Assembly (NCBI RefSeq): GCF_016464375.1 | Contig: NZ_JADDIU010000027.1 | Span: forward strand, 1 to 60,124 | Source: Bacillus renqingensis | GTDB lineage: Bacteria > Bacillota > Bacilli > Bacillales > Cytobacillaceae | Direction: 5' to 3' | DNA length: 60,124 nucleotides | Shown: piece by piece, positions 54,983 to 60,124 of the stretch | How the letters are laid out: each line of letters begins with the position of its first letter | Position numbering within the stretch: position 1 is the first letter of the stretch | Program-made: the position numbers and the translations under genes | Notes under the pieces: generated by a model | What the model was told of the DNA's origin: nothing | Seen by the model: the letters and a program-made list of their open reading frames with translations, nothing else | The model's database searches: none

Positions 54983-55846
54983 TCAACTGCTTTGCCCTAC
55001 CTTAACTGTATCAAATTCAAAGTGCTTTGATACAGCCTTCACTGTTGTTTCCTTAGCTTTCTTAATTACTTCTTCAGCGTCTAGTTGATAATATTCCGGT
55101 CTGAATAACTCTACTGACGCAACATCAGAGAAACCAATTTCTTTTAATGTAGATAAAATCCCGTCTAAATCAATGGCGCCTAGTCCAGGCCATACGCGGT
55201 CTTCGTCTGTCAAGAAGCCAATAGGGAAATCTTCTGTATCATCCATATGGAGAATGAAGATTTTTGACCCATCTGCATTTTTTAAGTCTCCCATTTTGGA
55301 ACCCATCGCATGGAAGTGAAAGCAGTCAAGCACTAACCCTACGTTTTCACGATTAACGGTTTCAACGATATCATATGCCTGGTCGAAAGTATTAACCGTA
55401 CATTGTGGATGACCAACAAACTCCATAGCGATCTTAATGCCGTATGGCTTAGCGATGTCTGATAACTCTGTTAGTACCTCAACACAGCTGTTTTTAATAT
55501 CTTGTTTTAGAATTTTTGCTTCCGTTACAAGCGGAACTGCTACAACATATTGCACGCCTAATTTTTTACCGGCTTCCATCATCCCTTTAAATTCTTTGAT
55601 GATTTCCTGGTGTCCGGCTTCATCGCGATTATTAAAGAAAACTAATGCATTAAAGGCCAGCGGCTTAATATGGTGCGTGTTGAAAAATTCAATTAAATCT
55701 TCAATGGAATGATCCTTTAGATACTCAGGTAATTTATCCATTGTGCGGATTTCGATATAGTCATAGCCCAGCTTTTCACAAAGCTCTAAGTCCTTGGCAA
55801 GATTAGAGTTTTCAAGGGTAGTAGCCTGATTAAAACATAATTTCAT
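54983..55846 (-). CDS. iolI: Inosose isomerase IolI
   Basis: A TIM-barrel enzyme of about 287 residues that converts 2-keto-myo-inositol (inosose) to 1-keto-D-chiro-inositol. The sequence (MKLCFNQATTLENSNL, YDYIEIRTMDKLPEYL, NALVFFNNRDE, EFVGHPQCTVNTFDQAYDIV, FHFHAMGS, VELFRPEYY) corresponds throughout to B. subtilis IolI as I recall it. Metal ligands are Glu in MEFVG, Asp in VLDCFHFH, His and Glu in SVELFRPEYY. Start ATG 55846 with GGAG 9 nt upstream. It follows iolG with a short gap, in one operon with iolT and iolG. Confidence 0.93.
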   Translation of the reverse strand: MKLCFNQATTLENSNLAKDLELCEKLGYDYIEIRTMDKLPEYLKDHSIEDLIEFFNTHHIKPLAFNALVFFNNRDEAGHQEIIKEFKGMMEAGKKLGVQYVVAVPLVTEAKILKQDIKNSCVEVLTELSDIAKPYGIKIAMEFVGHPQCTVNTFDQAYDIVETVNRENVGLVLDCFHFHAMGSKMGDLKNADGSKIFILHMDDTEDFPIGFLTDEDRVWPGLGAIDLDGILSTLKEIGFSDVASVELFRPEYYQLDAEEVIKKAKETTVKAVSKHFEFDTVKVGQSS

Positions 55847-55876
55847 GTTGATCAACTCCATATCTAAACTATCTAT

Positions 55877-56935
<1,059 letters not shown>

Positions 56936-56972
56936 CTAATTTTTCTAAAATGATATTTTTAAAAAAATTGTC

Positions 56973-58415
56973 CTATATTTCATTAGCAATTTTTCTTGCT
57001 CTAACAGTCCCTCCATTCTTGTCGTAATGACGGAAGTAATCTTCTAACTGCTCAAGGGACTTTCCTTTCGTTTCCGGAAGAAATATCTTCACGAATGTAA
57101 TGGCAGCAATTCCTAGTACAGCGAAAATGAAGAATGTCGCCGATAAACCAACCGCACTAAGCAAGATTGGGAATAAAAAACCGACTAAGAAGTTTGTAAT
57201 CCATAAACAAAATACTGTAACGCCCATTCCAAGTCCTCTTAACTTTAACGGGAATATTTCAGAAAGCATCAACCAGGTTACCGGTGAAATAGCTCCCTGT
57301 TGAAAAGCAAGGAAAGTAACCGTCATGCCAAGTACTGCATATGGAAGAGCAGCAGATCCATGAAGCGTGAATGAGAATATTCCTATTAATGTAAGTGCTG
57401 TCGTTGTTCCAATCAAACCGGTAATTAACATCGGCCGGCGGCCAATTTTACCAAGAAGCCAAATCCCTACAAACGTAGCTAAAACAGAGATAACACCATT
57501 GGCAATATTACCTACAAGCGCAGCATTTGTAGAGAAGCCAGACTTTTCTAGAATTTGAGTACCATAATACATGATGGAGTTAACGCCAGTAATTTGCTGC
57601 ACGATCGCGATACCAATTCCAATTAATACAATACGGCGAACCCATGGTGTATTTAAATCACTAAAAGTTGCTTGCTTAATTCCTGACTCTTGGGCAATGT
57701 TATCCTGAATTTCTTTAAGTTCTAGTTCAGCACGGCCTTGTTCACGAATTTCCTTCAAAATACGAAGTGCATCACCAAGTTTACCTTTTGAAGCCAGCCA
57801 ACGCGGACTTTCCGGTACAGTTAACATTCCGAACCATAAGACCACTGCCGGAAGCGATGCAATGACCAACATATAGCGCCAAACATGTGCAGCTTCCTGC
57901 CCGATTGTAGTACCCAGAATAGCGTTAAAAACAAAGGCTAACAGTTGTCCGGAAACAATCATTAATTCATTCTGGGTAACCATCCTTCCCCTTCTTTCAG
58001 CGGGAGAAATTTCTGCTAAAAAGGCTGGTACCATAACAGATGCGGCTCCCACTGCCAAACCCAATAAGAAACGGAAGACGATCATAATACCTGCATTTGG
58101 TGAAACCGTACATCCAATAGCAGCTAGGAAGAATAGCAGTGCCAAATTAAGAATCATTTTTCGGCGGCCGAAACGGTCTGCTAAACGTCCGCCAAACACG
58201 GCTCCAAATGCAGCTCCAAATAGAAGTGAGCTTGTCACAAGACCTTCCGTAACCGGAGTCAGATTAAGTTCATCCGGTCGAGCCATATATGGTAAGGCAC
58301 CGTTAATGACACCTGTATCATATCCGAAGAGAAGACCCCCGAATGTAGATATGATCGTAATCTTTTTTAAGGCCCTTTTGTGGTTATGCGATTTATCAGT
58401 TAATTGATTACTCAT
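56973..58415 (-). CDS. iolT: Major myo-inositol:H+ symporter IolT-type
   Basis: A 480-residue, 12-helix sugar porter: [74 protein letters not shown] and [15 protein letters not shown]. It leads the iolT-iolG-iolI operon, so myo-inositol import is the likely role. GGGGATGGTGGGAAA lies before ATG 58415. Upstream are an IolR-like box and two GCGCTTTC palindromes. Confidence 0.91.
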   Translation of the reverse strand: MSNQLTDKSHNHKRALKKITIISTFGGLLFGYDTGVINGALPYMARPDELNLTPVTEGLVTSSLLFGAAFGAVFGGRLADRFGRRKMILNLALLFFLAAIGCTVSPNAGIMIVFRFLLGLAVGAASVMVPAFLAEISPAERRGRMVTQNELMIVSGQLLAFVFNAILGTTIGQEAAHVWRYMLVIASLPAVVLWFGMLTVPESPRWLASKGKLGDALRILKEIREQGRAELELKEIQDNIAQESGIKQATFSDLNTPWVRRIVLIGIGIAIVQQITGVNSIMYYGTQILEKSGFSTNAALVGNIANGVISVLATFVGIWLLGKIGRRPMLITGLIGTTTALTLIGIFSFTLHGSAALPYAVLGMTVTFLAFQQGAISPVTWLMLSEIFPLKLRGLGMGVTVFCLWITNFLVGFLFPILLSAVGLSATFFIFAVLGIAAITFVKIFLPETKGKSLEQLEDYFRHYDKNGGTVRARKIANEI

Positions 58416-58572
58416 TTTCCCACCATCCCCGGTGATATTTTATTACTAGTAACTATTAAACTAATATTTCCATCATAGGGTAGCCGAATAACTGAAGTGC
58501 CTTCACCTCCAGGATTTCTGTTTAGAAATTAAAAAAATCATGACGATATTGATGACCAACGACCATTTAAAC

Positions 58573-58586
58573 AGAAAGCGCTTTCT
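58573..58586. promoter_or_regulatory. Perfect palindromic cre/LacI-type operator
   Basis: AGAAAGCGCTTTCT is a 14-bp perfect palindrome in the iolT leader region, the same motif as at 53927. Confidence 0.65.
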
Positions 58587-58638
58587 AGTGTTTCAAAAAA
58601 CATTCAAATCTAATAGATTTATATTATCTTTTGGTGAA

Positions 58639-58649
58639 CTTTTGATCAT
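58639..58649 (-). promoter_or_regulatory. IolR box upstream of iolT
   Basis: Minus-strand TGATCAAAAGT fits the B. subtilis IolR consensus WRAYCAADARD at all 11 positions, consistent with repression of the iolT operon by the neighbouring IolR. Confidence 0.6.
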
Positions 58650-58670
58650 CTATGAGTAAATGATAATACC

Positions 58671-58684
58671 AAAAGCGCTTTCAG
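58671..58684. promoter_or_regulatory. cre-like site upstream of iolT
   Basis: CAAAAGCGCTTTCA; on the minus strand TGAAAGCGCTTTTG fits the CcpA cre consensus well. It suggests catabolite repression of inositol uptake. Confidence 0.6.
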
Positions 58685-58706
58685 TCAATAAAAAAATCCA
58701 CGACTA

Positions 58707-58740
58707 AAAGGGTAGAAACCTTAGGTCCCTACCCTTTTTT
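58707..58740. terminator. Terminator-shaped hairpin inside the divergent promoter region
   Basis: AAAAGGGTAG (58707-58716) pairs with CTACCCTTTTT (58730-58740). On the plus strand it ends in T6, yet no gene precedes it on this strand. It could attenuate the AraC-type gene or end a short untranslated RNA. Confidence 0.55.
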
Positions 58741-58939
58741 ATCATTTTTCTGTTTTTTAATATTTATTTTTTAAATTATTGCTATGTTTAATTTATGATA
58801 AAATACTTGGTGGTAGAAAGTCATTACAAAAACATGCTGTCTTTTTTAGAAATATTGCTAATTTGTATCATAAACTTGGAATCTCATGAATTTTTTAAAT
58901 TTTTCGCTTAAAAGGCAACCTTTCCGGGAGGTGAAAAAA

Positions 58940-59782
58940 TTGAAGGAAAAAGGGGTATTACCAGATTCAAAGCTATTTTTCCATACTGCCAGCTCTTTTG
59001 CCAAACAAGCTCTCTATTATCTTTACAGCGGCGGCAAATATATCCTGAATAATACGTACGAGACGAAAAGAAACTATTTTGACCAATTTCTTTTTCTTCA
59101 TGTGTTAAAAGGAAAAATGGAAGTACATTATAAAAATCGTGAATTTATTGGTGAGGAAAATACATTTATTTTCATTGATTGTCATGAGCCGCATCTCTAT
59201 AAGACATTAGAGGATACAGAATATAATTGGATTCATTTTAGAGGAAATGCCACAAAAAACTATTTTGATCGTATTTTTGAAAAAAAAGGTTGTGTCTTCT
59301 CATTAAAGAATAACTGGCAAATCCCTAATTTCTTGAACCAAATCATCAGTATGATGGAAGACGAAGAAGTCGATGAGCATGAAACGTCGATTCTTATTCA
59401 TCAAATCCTCTATGAATTAGAAAAAATTTCAAACCAGGCTGACCATAGTTTAGAAGAAACAGTAAAACAAGCCATTGCCTACATTGAAGAGCACTATAGT
59501 GAAAAAATTGACTTACAAGACCTTGCCAGTCATGTCAATTTAAGTCCCTTTCATTTTTCAAGGGTATTTAAGAAACAGACCAACTTTACTCCGCATCAAT
59601 ATTTAATTAATTATCGGGTCAATCAGGCTAAACGGCTTTTATTTCATTCCAATTTATCTATTAATGAAATCGCCTTTCAATGCGGATTTAACAGCGTTTC
59701 ACATTTTACAACTACTTTTAAGAGCCAAACGAATTTTTCACCTAAACAATATCGGGATTATATGTTTCGGAAAAAAGGCTAA
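58940..59782 (+). CDS. AraC-family transcriptional regulator
   Basis: About 280 residues: an N-terminal cupin-like sensing domain (~20-130, FLFLHVLKGKMEVHYKNREFIG) and two C-terminal HTHs (IDLQDLASHVNLSPFHFSRVFKKQTNFTPHQYL; LSINEIAFQCGFNSVSHFTTTFKSQTNFSPKQYR). GGGAGGTG places the start at TTG 58940; the frame opened by ATG 58886 has no site. It is divergent from iolT, with a transporter remnant downstream. The regulated sugar is unknown; proximity suggests an inositol- or glycoside-related operon that has since been lost. Confidence 0.85.
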   Translation: MKEKGVLPDSKLFFHTASSFAKQALYYLYSGGKYILNNTYETKRNYFDQFLFLHVLKGKMEVHYKNREFIGEENTFIFIDCHEPHLYKTLEDTEYNWIHFRGNATKNYFDRIFEKKGCVFSLKNNWQIPNFLNQIISMMEDEEVDEHETSILIHQILYELEKISNQADHSLEETVKQAIAYIEEHYSEKIDLQDLASHVNLSPFHFSRVFKKQTNFTPHQYLINYRVNQAKRLLFHSNLSINEIAFQCGFNSVSHFTTTFKSQTNFSPKQYRDYMFRKKG

Positions 59783-59851
59783 CAAAATGTAATAAACGGC
59801 CTCCCCCCATTATAGGAATTTTGGCCGCTTATTTTAGACTTCATATTATTC

Positions 59852-60021
59852 TTATTGGCTTTTAGCACCCTTAAAGATAACCACAATTTGTTCTAATGAA
59901 AGCCCCCTTGTTTCCGGTAAGTTTTTCGCTACATAAACGATCCCAATTACACCAAACAAAGCGAATAAGAAAAAAGTTCCCGAAAACACACCTATCCAGT
60001 CTATTAATATTGCGATGTTAT
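59852..60021 (-). pseudogene. C-terminal remnant of an MFS sugar porter
   Basis: About 55 codons on the minus strand reading IGVFSGTFFLFALFGVIGIVY and NLPETRGLSLEQIVVIFKGAKSQ, the last helix and conserved [11 protein letters not shown] tail of the sugar porter family, ending in TAA at 59852. The preceding ~400 residues are missing and a terminator immediately abuts the break, so this is a deletion remnant. Confidence 0.75.
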
Positions 60022-60061
60022 AAAAAAGCCTTTCCTCGTTTTCACTTAGAAAGGCTTTCTA
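60022..60061. terminator. Bidirectional terminator-like hairpin
   Basis: AAAAAAGCCTTTC pairs with GAAAGGCTTTCT around a 13-nt loop, A-rich before and T-rich after, beside the transporter remnant. Confidence 0.65.
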
Positions 60062-60124
60062 CATATTATGGTATTTATTTTAGATAGGGAGTAGAGTAGA
60101 AAACAGGAATTAGATATTGCCTTC

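Larger units (their letters stand above)
58416..58939. other. Divergent control region between iolT and the AraC-type gene
   Basis: Contains operators at 58573-58586, 58639-58649 and 58671-58684 and a terminator-shaped hairpin at 58707-58740. No gene is visible. Promoters for both sides should lie here. Confidence 0.5.

Overview
The window reads as chromosomal DNA of a spore-forming-type Bacillaceae (Bacillus/Neobacillus-like). It is AT-rich, uses GGAGG-type ribosome sites with frequent TTG/GTG starts, and carries recognisable Bacillus neighbourhoods: xpaC-yaaN, yvfRSTU-like ABC plus two-component genes, tagU, tuaD-like UDP-glucose dehydrogenase, mnaA, and iolT-iolG-iolI with iolR. The genus assignment is an inference from gene content only.

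Layout. 0-1 kb: decayed small membrane flippase-type genes. 1-6.1 kb: a secreted, domain-swapped GH3 beta-glycosidase with two carbohydrate-binding modules, its promoter side occupied by an insertion sequence whose transposase has an internal stop. 6.6-10.4 kb: membrane glycosyltransferases of the polyprenyl-phosphate type plus a GT-C enzyme. 10.7-21.7 kb: two giant secreted nucleotidase/nuclease proteins (five Ig-like repeats on one, twelve choline-binding-type repeats on the other, which is frameshifted in its signal peptide) flanking the wall-polymer ligase TagU. 22.4-27.3 kb: UDP-glucose dehydrogenase and a four-gene ABC transporter/two-component operon. 27.3-28.6 kb: a non-coding-looking region that holds four DnaA-box-like sites at exact 21-bp spacing, a 54-codon gene and, upstream of it on the same strand, a c-di-GMP-I (GEMM) type riboswitch. 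28.6-37.3 kb: housekeeping and envelope genes (VanY-type peptidase, XpaC, YaaN, VOC protein, MnaA, ZupT, PlsY-like, ComM) ending in a REP-associated tyrosine transposase (RAYT). 37.5-38.0 kb: a gene truncated by a group II intron remnant. 38.2-44.8 kb: a LacI-controlled sugar ABC importer with an FAD oxidoreductase. 45.9-48.1 kb: DAACS symporter and YitT. 48.2-60 kb: inositol-type catabolism and transport, with a decayed iolE and fragments of other genes.

The most unusual theme is a family of short palindromic repeats with the 13-nt core GGTGTCAGGCACC (or its complement). I found it at eight loci between 23.8 and 45.9 kb, mostly within 0-9 nt of a stop codon and twice forming the end of a reading frame. 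One copy lies 29 bp upstream of the start codon of the RAYT gene, and another forms the end of the comM frame that overlaps RAYT. This is the arrangement expected for a REP/RAYT system, here in a Gram-positive. A second, about 184-bp repeat is nested inside one palindrome.

Functionally, the window combines envelope polymer and glycolipid biosynthesis, extracellular nucleic-acid and nucleotide scavenging, and three sugar/polyol uptake units, each with its own LacI, DeoR or AraC regulator and visible operator-like palindromes.
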